From the IMG/VR virus record IMGVR_UViG_3300030117_004523, positions 1 to 45,863 of that record: DNA of 45,863 nucleotides; one strand, given 5' to 3'. This stretch comes from a virus. Below the pieces are notes generated by a model that saw only the letters and a list, made by a program, of their open reading frames with translations, was not told the DNA's origin and made no database searches. The position numbers and the translations under genes were made by a program. Positions 29,201 through 37,854 of the stretch are shown here, piece by piece (positions within the stretch are counted from its first letter, which is position 1; every line of letters begins with the position of its first letter).

Positions 29201-31267
29201 TAATGCCTCAGCTAAGTCTTTTAATTCAGCCGATTTGTTTTTGTCTTTACTTAATATCTCAGACACTAAGTTATCATTCTCTTTTCTTCTAAACTCAGTA
29301 GTTGGAGCTTTATTTTCTTCGCTTAAGTTAATCTTCCCTTCATTCTCTCCACCTTGTTCTTGCTTTTTTCTGTGAATTTTATCTATATAGTCTGAGGTTT
29401 TTTCAATTGAAGACTTAATCATATTAACAGTATTATCTATAAGTTTATCTGATATTTCTACACCTTCTCCGTATTCTTTCTCAAGATATTCCTTAATTTC
29501 TTTTCTAAATTCTTTTGGATTCTCAAGAAGAAGTTCAACTCTATGTCTGTTGGATGTCCAATATTCAGATATATTTTGAAGAGTTTCTTGAGCTTTCATC
29601 TTAGGGTCTTTTATCATAGATTCAACATCTTGTAAAAACTCATCACCATAAGGGTTTATATCTTTACCTATCAATTTTTGAAGCTTAAGAAATTCAACGT
29701 GCTCTGTTTTTTCTAGCACAGAATTTTTCAAATCTTTTATAGCCTCAATGTCAAGTTTTACTTTATTCCCATCAATATCGGTAATGTCTGCAAACTTTTC
29801 CATTTCTTCTATTGTTTTCTTTTCAATATCTATCTGCTTATTTATTTCCTTAATTCTTTTCTCAATTCTAAACTGAACAAATTTTTTACTTACCGCATAA
29901 GGTGCTCGAGCTACATTAAATCCACCAAGAATTGCTGTATTTGTTAAGAGGTGCTTGCCTGAATACTTAAAGAATCCACCTTGCTTTTCAATTTCATCCC
30001 AATCAAAAAATGTTTTTCCTTCAGATGTTCTTTCTATTCCTTGGTGTAATTCTGTTAAAGCGGTAAGTGTAAAAGCTTCTGTTCCGAATTTAGGTAAAGG
30101 GCCACTTGCAAGAGTTTTTACAGAAGCACTAAAATCTTTTCCTTTCATAAGGTTATTAATACTACTTCTATGCCCACCTGTTAAACCTCGATTTATTTGG
30201 TACATTTTTGCTAGTTTATGTTGAACAAAACCCATAAGTTGACCTTTTATACCTTCATCAAATGAGTGTTGAGTAGCCACGCTCATAGCTTGCCATGTGT
30301 CCAAAGGTTTGTCAGGAAATCCAGCTTCAATGTTTTTCATTTTTTGCATTACTAAATCTTGTTTATACCCAGAACCCCATGTAAATCCAAACCAACTTCC
30401 AAAATGGGTAGCATTTCTTGAGACAGCATCAACACCTCTTTCAATCAACTCTTGTCTAGTTTGTAATCCAGCCATTTGCTTAAGAGGAACGTTTTTGTAT
30501 TTCTTTAAAAGAGCTTTTTTTGCCCTATTTTTTATACCATCCTTAAAGGCAGTTGTGTACCCAAAAGCAGCTAATGTTTTTGGAGAATTTTTAAACATTT
30601 CTTTTGCTACTGGTTTTACCAAATCTCCACCAATAATTCTTCCAACGGTTTGCCCTCCAATCATCCAAGCTGATGACTCAAGTTCTGTAAAAGTAGAAAA
30701 GAATTGAGCAATATTATCTTTCCAATCATTGTCATAATCATTGACTTGAGGAAATGGCATTGTGCTTTCTCTCATATAGTAATTTTGTGCACTCATAAGG
30801 TTATTAAGAAGCCACATTTCTGATTCTTTTTGTGCATCAGGGTTATCATGAATAATTTTAGAAGCATGTTTTGCAAAAGATTTTGCTAAACCACCTGGTT
30901 CGTATGTGCTTTTATCTGCGAGTATGTTATCAATTTGTCCAGCATCAAATTGAATATCAATTAATTCTTGAGGGTTTTGGCTTTTTCCTGCAATCCTCCC
31001 CCTTGTTATTGTGTCTTTATCACCAAAGTCAAACCATGTGGGTATATTTCTTAAAGGATATTTTTCGCTAAGAAGATTTCCATTTTCATCTCTTTCTTTT
31101 AAAGAGAAATCTCTCATTATATCGTACACAATTTCATCGGCTTTGGCTTCATCAAATCCCATCTCTATAGCTCTATTCCATGCATGAGCCCAATTTTCTT
31201 TAGCAAACGACAATAAGTCTTGTTTATTATAAACGTGTTTTAGATTGTCTTTTGTTAAGTCTGTCAT
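23222..31267 (-). CDS. Giant virion/ejection-type protein with a tyrosine recombinase-like module
   Basis: 2681 residues, last gene of the leftward late operon, after two other large proteins, a position typical of podovirus ejection proteins. Residues about 845-932 look like the SAM-like core-binding domain of tyrosine recombinases (KYLHSKGIRSLSDTNRELTTEYI, then RNRFNNAISTFFGTG). About 1015-1190 resembles the catalytic domain: GGR1031SPLIFRYLRVNTIDW, a Lys in VKTGAK (1055/1059), QDYR1148, H1174 and Y1183, with H and Y nine apart. A long coiled coil lies near 480-560. The C-terminal third has amphipathic or hydrophobic stretches (NGSVMGTIAPIIKILTGSAANG). It may be a polyvalent protein injected with the DNA; virion location is inferred. 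Confidence 0.75.
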   Translation of the reverse strand: MTDLTKDNLKHVYNKQDLLSFAKENWAHAWNRAIEMGFDEAKADEIVYDIMRDFSLKERDENGNLLSEKYPLRNIPTWFDFGDKDTITRGRIAGKSQNPQELIDIQFDAGQIDNILADKSTYEPGGLAKSFAKHASKIIHDNPDAQKESEMWLLNNLMSAQNYYMRESTMPFPQVNDYDNDWKDNIAQFFSTFTELESSAWMIGGQTVGRIIGGDLVKPVAKEMFKNSPKTLAAFGYTTAFKDGIKNRAKKALLKKYKNVPLKQMAGLQTRQELIERGVDAVSRNATHFGSWFGFTWGSGYKQDLVMQKMKNIEAGFPDKPLDTWQAMSVATQHSFDEGIKGQLMGFVQHKLAKMYQINRGLTGGHRSSINNLMKGKDFSASVKTLASGPLPKFGTEAFTLTALTELHQGIERTSEGKTFFDWDEIEKQGGFFKYSGKHLLTNTAILGGFNVARAPYAVSKKFVQFRIEKRIKEINKQIDIEKKTIEEMEKFADITDIDGNKVKLDIEAIKDLKNSVLEKTEHVEFLKLQKLIGKDINPYGDEFLQDVESMIKDPKMKAQETLQNISEYWTSNRHRVELLLENPKEFRKEIKEYLEKEYGEGVEISDKLIDNTVNMIKSSIEKTSDYIDKIHRKKQEQGGENEGKINLSEENKAPTTEFRRKENDNLVSEILSKDKNKSAELKDLAEALKKQQITEDFYNKSLKRILNDINPMSVLEVEKRTEQDIKSSDPLKGKIEELAILMEKVTGKPVSVEDVMNSKDIQSKIMDPDTGKGYIIEDKVDALIKKYRKEVDVEPTQKRDQDLAAADFNTIKDNSVFKLKPQKLKGKTIGEYIDSSLKNGEISQQLANELYYGINKYIAQVDSYRNPKKIMEIIDYVKYLHSKGIRSLSDTNRELTTEYIEWVNDNKGGIYEKSGARNRFNNAISTFFGTGTEASVQKIRKGWAYDYMGDKGFSPSVSEIGETRKTGRVSIEDVGGVAPTIRQKIKESFNSLIGKGKDFISKKELTNRGQEMSIKTYDLAENLLYVLGGRSPLIFRYLRVNTIDWVNGKIKEVKTGAKQKGLENLTNYPMRELHPEIWQKMLDAKGNRADNSKELLLLDVNGKPFKTKGQISVGREILNQVNTKIIENTKGLDFYGGKKRLFVQDYRRMILTDAKRVGGEDLKKIIDQMVVKHKGATISDLYDLSTRLGRDTLKDFYEKRELLEHKDNIIELHGGVGITPDVAKQIIDIGKKSIVRTIERLGELGKKKNIGTVGYTKEIQNNQALYTLAATETLSKVIGRVNEFENFKKEIVKDIPIIGKIKNSDVIIKNLYEKATEFMKDPEGYVKKIKDETRKNFFRYLNDMGINKADKKLKSDAILDILSSANDKQLSRFDNPDALITNRLTNENTINDMIEFNSLVTSLSPVKKMSTTNKLNWNKIQRRVKDHAETLKISESEMMSILEAFGVPLGSNLAETIRRASFKQLQYVEDYILSNHFETSGSPEIEAALKDIDNKIKKSGKKSDFLSLFRRGSNWMTFKNDVMKKLLGEEYANNLELYGAVLEKHRGRIEALEDNLLNIYATSKQVDSKGNIFYAPSMNPIKRAAAKMELKKYKDIMAAVTDPEIARWIMTSESQIKEGQLFIDVYMGKNAEAYKTFIKKAYKDNYKLRTDTMEGKAIKAIRDYYSQYKSLLGDVAKRTLSAKQYKEFVNLYGKNGEKWLDSYGHRRLSNEMLKYYTTDKDSGKPDAHEVIYQDILSQEVGKILVKEYKKGNVDIEKMSVEELLEWGNKHTINGEIVNDIAERKAIPRMGTIFNMETNRITASPLMSRAKGELKFSYVTPQGFQSKRIKRLLRLQEEIPTYEIGEGAFDNVIGGYNYSMAKMLSGLEFFKNFVYIEGIPGMKGNRGSENLAKALAKGDLKGLSSNTKNFIVNTLKELFDFGNPNSTGDIYRRKTLPLVAVSAKMQLSTPFIHGMKNSLVGQVMNLVATPEGFNLKNLTKFLYPEFRADVRKAGLTGAGTRIYDVDIPYGVRQVLEVPFKIGGTRVMEYYNRYTTDAVTMQALEFYVNKLKASKLTPAKGKKVDASKELRMLKDWYNLTDKQIELLETYGIQFKEASDLVKTPEFMKIKDEKLRTTTAIDYANTIQKARVIGAVRTQGTTNRAFTPRFLDNKWATNTLLFKKMAYMGTLSSNKLVKMGYQNGSVMGTIAPIIKILTGSAANGWLLENTAHHLMGREISYQDEPIKRFFYYAFRGEAFSMAGEIAAWAYGINDKTRIFDIAPLNLASDMVGFGFDMADRLTHPNSHPDEYTDMFAKFAENQSGAYRFFDANIERRNHPYKKKSKDLRKRFYEWIDSNGKESAQSKTDWAPIYEPNELGRYGYVSGNKFNGMKKIQQLTTAAFDENNYWRVDSFTPLKYKRQIKDIFRGADFNKPNEWNDLKRSMALFLTSQMNDYMTRDEGVITEPDEALLAARKELFNYLTPNNFTGFDGIIYEPVSSKNSRVRFFPSEEKGKSGKPLYMYPKILMPIKNEKGQWYNGSISNWYHGQLKDKSPSTKKSLFWEYVSFLDEKDKAASQNQIDYLIETQERIEQFYKFLYTESGMFDIVVDDSTGKFYSNSPLHKELDINQLNEAYDIQKILFDGNMDIDPGRRKELLVTAMSQKVKRVQNQVLSDNEVNRILKDIKSIDEELQKLGVKATMVP

Positions 31268-31273
31268 AAAATA

Positions 31274-33799
31274 TTATTCCTTAATATCTTTTAGAAGTTT
31301 ATCTACCTTAATTAATGCATTTCTTAATTGTGGCAGGTTGTATATAGATTGAGCGTTTGTTTGAATTTCCTTAAAAGGAACAGGATTAAACGAGCCTCCG
31401 TAAGAAGGATGCTCATAAGGGTAAGCAGAATACCTATCATCTTCAGGGAGTTGCAATTTAAATGTTGATTCAGAAAAAGATAGTTTTCTTATTTCTTCTT
31501 GAATGTCTGGTAAAACCCCTAAATCAAAGCTTAAGTTTGAAAGGGCGCCTTTAATCCCGTACCACATATTATCATAATCAGTATATTTCCCGTAGGCTTC
31601 ATTAAATCCAGGGATAGACCTTTTCATATTTTCACTTATATCTCCATAATTACTAATATAATCTTCTTCGTTCATTTCAGATAAATTATGAAGTTCATCC
31701 CATAATTTTTGAGGAAAACTCTCAGGTTTAGGAACTTGCCTTAAAATCATATTACCAGCTTTTTCACCGCTAATACTTAACCTCCCCATAATATTTAAAG
31801 CCCCTTCAAAAGTGTTATGAGATTGAACATAGTTTGAAAATATCTTTTGGTATTCATTACCATTGAATGCTTTATTGTAAAATTCTTTTAAGAAGTATTG
31901 CTCCTGCTCGTCTTTATTAGATATAGATTTAAATTCTTCACTATTTTGTATATCGCTAATTATTTTTAACCCTGCTGTATTTAATGCTTGTGTTGATAAT
32001 ATAGCATCATTGTGACTATGTACAATAACTGTAGATACATCTTTATATATCTCTTTCATATCTTTATGCATAGCACCATAGAAAGATTCCCCTTGGCTCA
32101 TTGGCCCAACTATTACAGATAAAGCAAACTCTCCTATTGAGTCTATAGGCTTTTGTTTATAATTTCTTTCTCCTGCATCAGGTTGCCATCCAAAAGAATT
32201 AAATATTTGTCTACCATAATATGTTTTAGGATAATTATCAGAAGAATCCCCACCAAACATATAACCACCAAGGTCTCTTACTATATCAGGTCCAGCTTCA
32301 GCTAAAAATAAAGCAAGCCCCGCAGACCCTATTCTATTTTTTATGAAATTTTTTGGTATTTTTTTACCTGCTTTTATTCCTCTTTGAAACCATGTTAAAT
32401 TTGGTTTACCTTTAGGTTTTGGCCATCCATACTTATTAACAAGGATATCAGCATTTTTGTTCATACTTAAAATAAAATCATCAAGATTTCCACCCATAGC
32501 TGCTATCGTGTTTCTTGCTATAGTATTTTGATATGCTGTATAAGCAGTTCTTGTTCCTCCTGGTATCAACCACCATGTCCAAGGGCTACCAAAAGGAACA
32601 TAACCTTCGGCAGCTTCTGAATGTGTTTGATTTATTGCATCTTTTAATAAGTATGATTGTATAGCATTTATTTGTCCATTTAAAACTGTAGGGTCACTTG
32701 TAGGTTTTCCTTGATTTAATCTTAATAATAATTCATTAATCCCTACATTTAAATTATTGTGGTATTTTTCAGGGTTTTTATAATCATCATAACTTATATT
32801 CATACCCCAAGGTTTTGGGTCTTTAATCTCAAGTTGTTCGCCAGACTCTAAATACTGATTAAAAGTATCTATTATCTTTTTAAAACCATCATTATGAAAC
32901 ATCATTGCTTGAAGGTTTAATTCTGGAGTTGTAATACCAAGATTGTAATCAACCCACATTTCAAACATGTTTCCTCTCATAAAGTCTGGGATAAGAACCT
33001 CTTGCTCTCCTAATTTAGCTTCTAAAGCCCCACCTAAGATTTGTTTTAAAGCTACTTGCTTTGACATATCTTCATCATTACTAATATCAAAATGTTTAGC
33101 AAAAGCATCTTTATAATTAATAAGAAGCTCTTTCATTGTGTCGGTATTTCCAAGCTCTTTAATTGATTTGTTTACAGCGCTTCTAAATGGTCCAAACCTA
33201 GATTGAAAATTATCTAAATACTTTAATGCTTCATTTTCTGAGCTTTGAATCCAATCTTTTTTAAATTGGTTAAAATTTTCTTCTGTATCCCAATACTCTT
33301 CATTGTAATGAAAATATCTATTTGCATACCTTTCAAAAGGGCTTGCAGTATCTGGGTCTCTTATAATAGCAGCTAAGTTTCTATCATCATTAGGAATAGA
33401 CTCTTCTATCCTCATTGGAGATAGGCCAGGAATATTTGTATTGTTATCGCTTTGATAAAGACTTTTATTTAAAAGCATTTGAGATAAGTCTAAGGTAGTA
33501 AGACCAGCAGCATCTGGTGAGTAATCTTCTTCAGGTGGATTAAGAATAGAGCCAACAGCCATATTTGTGTAGTAATCAATTAAGTTTAAAACAGGATATA
33601 CAGCTCCATTTTTTTCATTTTCTATTGTTCCAACATCATAGTAATTATCTTTACTTCCACCTATAGATATATCTGAAGGAATAGGTATTTCTTTGTAATT
33701 ACCATAAGGGTCAATAGTTGCATATGATGATGGGTCAGCTTCTTCTTCATACTTTCTTTTAAAGTAATCATCTATTTCAAAAAATTGCATTACTGCCAT
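31274..33799 (-). CDS. Large probable ejection/internal virion protein
   Basis: 841 residues, 6 bases before the giant gene. It is mostly helical and charged with no enzyme motif. One clear hydrophobic segment (RIGSAGLALFLAEAGPDIVRDLGGYMFGG, about residues 490-515) could insert in a membrane. The N-terminus (FEIDDYFKRKYEEEADPSSYATIDPYGNY) is Tyr/Asp-rich. Size, place between smaller virion genes and the giant protein, and composition fit an internal protein that leaves the head with DNA. No family match is claimed. Confidence 0.6.
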   Translation of the reverse strand: MAVMQFFEIDDYFKRKYEEEADPSSYATIDPYGNYKEIPIPSDISIGGSKDNYYDVGTIENEKNGAVYPVLNLIDYYTNMAVGSILNPPEEDYSPDAAGLTTLDLSQMLLNKSLYQSDNNTNIPGLSPMRIEESIPNDDRNLAAIIRDPDTASPFERYANRYFHYNEEYWDTEENFNQFKKDWIQSSENEALKYLDNFQSRFGPFRSAVNKSIKELGNTDTMKELLINYKDAFAKHFDISNDEDMSKQVALKQILGGALEAKLGEQEVLIPDFMRGNMFEMWVDYNLGITTPELNLQAMMFHNDGFKKIIDTFNQYLESGEQLEIKDPKPWGMNISYDDYKNPEKYHNNLNVGINELLLRLNQGKPTSDPTVLNGQINAIQSYLLKDAINQTHSEAAEGYVPFGSPWTWWLIPGGTRTAYTAYQNTIARNTIAAMGGNLDDFILSMNKNADILVNKYGWPKPKGKPNLTWFQRGIKAGKKIPKNFIKNRIGSAGLALFLAEAGPDIVRDLGGYMFGGDSSDNYPKTYYGRQIFNSFGWQPDAGERNYKQKPIDSIGEFALSVIVGPMSQGESFYGAMHKDMKEIYKDVSTVIVHSHNDAILSTQALNTAGLKIISDIQNSEEFKSISNKDEQEQYFLKEFYNKAFNGNEYQKIFSNYVQSHNTFEGALNIMGRLSISGEKAGNMILRQVPKPESFPQKLWDELHNLSEMNEEDYISNYGDISENMKRSIPGFNEAYGKYTDYDNMWYGIKGALSNLSFDLGVLPDIQEEIRKLSFSESTFKLQLPEDDRYSAYPYEHPSYGGSFNPVPFKEIQTNAQSIYNLPQLRNALIKVDKLLKDIKE

Positions 33800-33801
33800 T
33801 T

Positions 33802-35076
33802 TTAACCACCCATATTATTTAAATAAGAAGATTTTCTTTCATCTGATTCACGCCTTGTTTCTCTTTCAAGGTCTTGCAATATCATTTGGTCAGGAACTTT
33901 ATCACCATCTGTATTATACAGCCCTAAATTGTATGTAAATACGCCCTTTTCATCAATAGCTTCGTTCTCTGCTTCGTAATCAAAAACTTGCTCTTTTAAT
34001 GAATATATAGGCTCGTTTGACCATTTAAGGTGAGCGTAGTTAAGCCCGTCATTAGAGTTTCTTAATTGGACTAATTTGCTTTCTATTAAATCCACAACAT
34101 CTTGTGCTTGCTCAACAGAAAGAACTTCATTTCCAGCTTGAATCTGCATTATACTATTTGTAATGTCATTGTCCATTGGATTGTCTGGGTCCATCTTATA
34201 TGTAAGTGCATCGTCTGCAGTAAGTGCTAATTGCACCTCTTTTCCGTCCTTTAATACCTTTTTATTTGCAAAGCTAACAAGCATATTTTCATATCTATTT
34301 AACGCAGAAACATTATCTTTAAATTCTTTTTGTAAAAAGGTTTTATTTTCTGTTACGATTTCATCATACCTATTCATATCACCTGTTAATATTGCTCTTA
34401 TATTATCTTGTGTTAATAAAGGAATCATTACTTCTTGTGATATACCTACCCCATTAACACTTTTCTGAACATTAAACGTATGCTTTTTACTTTCAGCAGC
34501 ATCTGCTAAAACAATTTGAAACATATTGTCAAGGTGATTAAATTGGTCAATAATAACTTTATCTGCTGCTCTTCCCGCTGTAAAGTTTTGCCCATACGGG
34601 CTTGTGTTTTCATTGTTTCCTTCGGGTTTACCAAAAGCAAGGCGACTTTTAATTGTTCTTATTTCATTAGCTACTCTTGTAATATCTTTCATTGTCCAAT
34701 TTTTAGTCGCTTTAAATATTTCTTCAGGGTCTCCTCTAAGCCATACTGCTGTTCCCCAAGCACTTTGTGGGTCTTCAATTAAATTTCTTGCGCCTTGAAT
34801 ACCCTTTGTGTACTCATCATACTGACCCCTTTTTTCATCAAGAGTACTATCCATTATACTTCTTACATTTCTATATTCTGGAAAATAAGGGTTTAATGAA
34901 TCTTTATATGTCTCCATTACATCAAAGTCTCCCTCAGAATTTACATTATCAACATTATCAAAGAAGTCTTTTAAAACATTATTTGCATGTTCCCTTCTTC
35001 CGATTGAATAATCTTGACCTTGACCTATTATATTAGCAATGAAATCTTGTATTAATTGGTTATCTTTTTGTGACAT
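33802..35076 (-). CDS. Probable internal virion protein (424 residues)
   Basis: 424 residues, helical, Asn/Asp/Gln-rich, without membrane segment or catalytic motif. It begins MSQKDNQLIQDFIANIIGQGQD and has several heptad-like helices (ESKLVQLRNSNDGLNYAHLKWSNEP). It abuts the 205-residue gene upstream and the 841-residue gene downstream with almost no gaps, so all are probably made and assembled together. Function is inferred only from the ejection-cluster context. Confidence 0.6.
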   Translation of the reverse strand: MSQKDNQLIQDFIANIIGQGQDYSIGRREHANNVLKDFFDNVDNVNSEGDFDVMETYKDSLNPYFPEYRNVRSIMDSTLDEKRGQYDEYTKGIQGARNLIEDPQSAWGTAVWLRGDPEEIFKATKNWTMKDITRVANEIRTIKSRLAFGKPEGNNENTSPYGQNFTAGRAADKVIIDQFNHLDNMFQIVLADAAESKKHTFNVQKSVNGVGISQEVMIPLLTQDNIRAILTGDMNRYDEIVTENKTFLQKEFKDNVSALNRYENMLVSFANKKVLKDGKEVQLALTADDALTYKMDPDNPMDNDITNSIMQIQAGNEVLSVEQAQDVVDLIESKLVQLRNSNDGLNYAHLKWSNEPIYSLKEQVFDYEAENEAIDEKGVFTYNLGLYNTDGDKVPDQMILQDLERETRRESDERKSSYLNNMGG

Positions 35077-35694
35077 TTAGTCCCCTATATTTGCCATAGC
35101 TTCATTAATAATATCATTAACAATCTTAGCAGCAGAATCCCCATATCGGTCTTGTATATTCAAATATTGGTCTCTTGTTTTGTTTTTGTTTGTCCCAAAG
35201 CCCGTAGGATTCATTTGTGGAGAACCAAATTGATTCCAAACACTGTCAATTTCTCTTTCCGTTTGGCCTAACATTTTTTGCTCTTTTTTTATTAAATCTG
35301 GAAATTTATCTTGAATTAAATTTGTCAATTCCCAATTGTAATCATCAATACCTTTTGCGTGTAAGAATCCTCTTATATCATCTCTTGAGCCACTTGTTAA
35401 TATTTTCATAATGTCCCTATTACTAAAATCAGACATTTTTCTTTTTCCTTTATACTTCTCAAGCCAAGTTTCATATTCGTGAAAAGGCTTATAATCGGTA
35501 GTTGCAAATCTACCTGCAGCACTACCAAGACTGTCACCTCTTGACATATAGTCTAACTTGTCATACATGGAGCTACTTGTAGGTGTTATAACTTGAAGAG
35601 CGCCTGTTAAAGCTTTGCCTAAACCTAACCCCCTTTGTCTAAAAGGTTTCCATGCTCTCCATGCCTTTGGTGGCGTTACCATCTTTTTACTCAT
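35077..35694 (-). CDS. Probable internal virion protein (205 residues)
   Basis: 205 residues with a basic, Trp-containing start (MSKKMVTPPKAWRAWKPFRQRG) and a glycine-rich amphipathic stretch (LGLGKALTGALQVITP), then a helical polar body. Its start overlaps the end of the 152-residue gene by 8 bases. The position in the ejection-protein cluster suggests a virion role; no family recognised. Confidence 0.55.
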   Translation of the reverse strand: MSKKMVTPPKAWRAWKPFRQRGLGLGKALTGALQVITPTSSSMYDKLDYMSRGDSLGSAAGRFATTDYKPFHEYETWLEKYKGKRKMSDFSNRDIMKILTSGSRDDIRGFLHAKGIDDYNWELTNLIQDKFPDLIKKEQKMLGQTEREIDSVWNQFGSPQMNPTGFGTNKNKTRDQYLNIQDRYGDSAAKIVNDIINEAMANIGD

Positions 35695-36145
35695 TACTAA
35701 TCTCCTTTAAATCACATTTAAATATTGTTTGTTCGGGCGTAACTTTTATTCCCGCCTTTTTTAAATTTTTAACCCAAGCCTTTTGGTTTCTTAATGTTGA
35801 AAATCTTATTGCATCACACCCATATTCATTTTTTGCAATATCAATTATTGCATTAAACTTTCTTACAGTGTCTTTTTTTGAGAATAAAGACCAAATGTAA
35901 AAAGATTTGTCTTCTATATTTTCACCTTTGTAATTAACTCCTGTGTTATCGTGAACAGTATAGTCTACAAAAGCTCCATCATCCCATTCATATACATAAT
36001 GAAAATCAGGAATTTCGTTAAATTCTTTGGGGTAATCCTTAGATTTTTTACAATATTCATCTACATACTTAGTTTGATTAGGTGTAAGTTCTCTTGGATT
36101 GTTATAAAATTTACCCAAATTAACTGCCCGTTTCCATATCTTCAA
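35687..36145 (-). CDS. Possible GNAT-like fold protein in the tail/ejection cluster
   Basis: 152 residues. The C-terminal half (FNAIIDIAKNEYGCDAIRFSTLRNQKAWVKNLKKAGIKVTPEQTIFKCDL) has the helix-strand-helix-strand pattern of GNAT acetyltransferase-like proteins sometimes present among internal virion genes of podoviruses. The glycine-rich acetyl-CoA loop is not evident, so it may be an inactive relative with a structural role. It overlaps the next upstream gene by 26 bases. Confidence 0.45.
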   Translation of the reverse strand: MKIWKRAVNLGKFYNNPRELTPNQTKYVDEYCKKSKDYPKEFNEIPDFHYVYEWDDGAFVDYTVHDNTGVNYKGENIEDKSFYIWSLFSKKDTVRKFNAIIDIAKNEYGCDAIRFSTLRNQKAWVKNLKKAGIKVTPEQTIFKCDLKEISNE

Positions 36146-36947
36146 TTAAATTTAAGATTTCTTCATAACCCGCAGGGTCTTCAATATCAAAATCCATTAT
36201 ATTGTTTTGAAGAACATTTTGAAACATTTCTCCACCCGAATATGTTTTCATTCCACGACCTGATATATAATTTCCTAAAATATTTTTAACTTGATAACCA
36301 CCTTGTATTTTGCCATTTTCCATATCTAAAGGGTCAACAACTCTATTGTCTGGATTCAAAGAATTAAGCAATCTATCTTTAAAGGTTGGAGCCCCTATAT
36401 CTTCAGACTCAATATCTTTTATACCTTCTTTTAATAATTTTTTATCACTTCTAGTTAGCTCAGGGCCTGTAGGCATCGCATCTGCCATTGGCGTTGAAAA
36501 ATCAAATTCATCTTGACCTGTTAAAAAGTCTCCCCAATTTTCTCTATTTCTTATAGTCTCCCAATAAGCTTGCTTCGCTTCTTTAGGGTCTAAACCATAT
36601 TCTTTTCCGAATGCTTTTATATCGGCTCTTATTCCTTCAGTAATAGAACTTGTAACATCTCCCATTGCGTCATCTTTTATTCCTTGCACATAGGATTCTC
36701 TTTGCTCTTTTGGTAAAAGAGAAGATGCTCCTACATAGTCGACATCCCCTAAAATTCCTTCGTTTATAACTTTATCAGCAACAAACCCAATAATCATGCC
36801 AGGAAGTCCACCAACTTTTGAAAAGTTTCTTATTAAACCACTTAAGAAGTTTCCCGCCATTTGTGAAAGCCAACCTCCACTTGATTGATTGTCAAGAAGC
36901 TCTTGTACTCTATCTTGTCTTGCTCTTTGAAAATCTGTATAACTCAT
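36120..36947 (-). CDS. Probable virion protein with amphipathic N-terminal segment
   Basis: 275 residues, AAGGAATAAG before the ATG and a promoter just upstream (36972-37000). After a charged start, residues 24-62 are hydrophobic and glycine-rich (GGWLSQMAGNFLSGLIRNF, GGLPGMIIGFVADKVI), like membrane-active segments of small ejection proteins. The rest is acidic and polar. It heads the ejection-protein block downstream of the fibre-like gene. Function inferred from pattern and context. Confidence 0.55.
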   Translation of the reverse strand: MSYTDFQRARQDRVQELLDNQSSGGWLSQMAGNFLSGLIRNFSKVGGLPGMIIGFVADKVINEGILGDVDYVGASSLLPKEQRESYVQGIKDDAMGDVTSSITEGIRADIKAFGKEYGLDPKEAKQAYWETIRNRENWGDFLTGQDEFDFSTPMADAMPTGPELTRSDKKLLKEGIKDIESEDIGAPTFKDRLLNSLNPDNRVVDPLDMENGKIQGGYQVKNILGNYISGRGMKTYSGGEMFQNVLQNNIMDFDIEDPAGYEEILNLIEDMETGS

Positions 36948-36971
36948 TTCTTATTCCTTTTCTTCATATAT

Positions 36972-37000
36972 AATATATTAAATATAAAAATTACAGACAA
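36972..37000 (-). promoter_or_regulatory. Internal leftward late promoter
   Basis: On the minus strand TTGTCT (37000-36995), 17-base spacer, TATATT (36977-36972), in a 70-base AT-rich gap. The start point near 36965 gives an 18-base leader with a ribosome binding site for the 275-residue gene. Same -10 and spacer as the promoter at 9088-9116. Confidence 0.5.
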
Positions 37001-37017
37001 TATAATTATCTTTTACT

Positions 37018-37854
37018 TTACCCAGCATCTGCTGCTCCTGTTGGATTACTCAGTGAAAACCAATCAGTTCCATTACAATATAATGTCCATCCTCCATAAC
37101 CAACAACTCTTTCATCAGAACCTGAAGTTAAATAAATCTTTTGATGCCCTGCAGGGTTTGTTGTTGTTTCATTATGTTCTAACTGTATAAAGTTAGTTGT
37201 ATCTGTTTTTACTATATATAAAATCTGCCCTTGTACGCCACCTTGAAATCCACCCATAGTTACATTATTACTTGAAGTATCTACTTCTAATACTGTAGTA
37301 TCTGATACATCAATACCATCTGTAGGTCCTGCGGTACTGAATGCAGTATGTTTATATGATACAGTACCTTCTACGTCAAGTGTGCTAGCAGGACTTGTAG
37401 TTCCTATACCTACTCTATTGTTATCGCCTTCTACTACTAAAGTATCAGTATCAACAATAAAATCATTTCCTTCATCTGTCCCTAGTCTTACAGCTATTGA
37501 TGTGCCTGTATCAGAACTTATTGTATCTAACGATATATCCCCTACATTAGTAATGCTATTGTCATTAAATGATGTTGATGCTAAAGACGAATCTCCTGTT
37601 ACAGTTAGTTTATTATTAACGTTTAAACCATTTGATTCATCAAAAGTTAATTTCTTTTCTCCCCTTATTCTTAAGGCTCCATCCCAAACACTTACTTCGT
37701 TTCTGTTTGTTCTGCCTTTCTTTAGAATATCATTAGAAAGTCTCATCCATTCACCATTGTTTTTAAAATAAAAATTACTATTATAAATAGCTATATCTCC
37801 ATCAACTCCAAAGCTATTTGAAGGGTCGTTATATAATCTATGTATTGTAGACAT
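37018..37854 (-). CDS. Tail fibre/appendage-like protein
   Basis: 278 residues, beta-rich, with repeat-like segments common in phage fibres: NEVSVWDGALRIRG, LTFDESNGLNVNNKLTVTGD, then DNNRVGIGTTSPASTLDVEGTVSY, a widely shared appendage motif. The C-terminal part (GQILYIVKTDTTNFIQLEHNETT, then GGWTLYCNGTDWFSLSN) is a distinct small domain often at fibre ends. It follows the nozzle protein gene with a one-base overlap, so it is likely a tail-attached fibre or spike subunit, though it is shorter than typical receptor-binding fibres. Confidence 0.7.
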   Translation of the reverse strand: MSTIHRLYNDPSNSFGVDGDIAIYNSNFYFKNNGEWMRLSNDILKKGRTNRNEVSVWDGALRIRGEKKLTFDESNGLNVNNKLTVTGDSSLASTSFNDNSITNVGDISLDTISSDTGTSIAVRLGTDEGNDFIVDTDTLVVEGDNNRVGIGTTSPASTLDVEGTVSYKHTAFSTAGPTDGIDVSDTTVLEVDTSSNNVTMGGFQGGVQGQILYIVKTDTTNFIQLEHNETTTNPAGHQKIYLTSGSDERVVGYGGWTLYCNGTDWFSLSNPTGAADAG

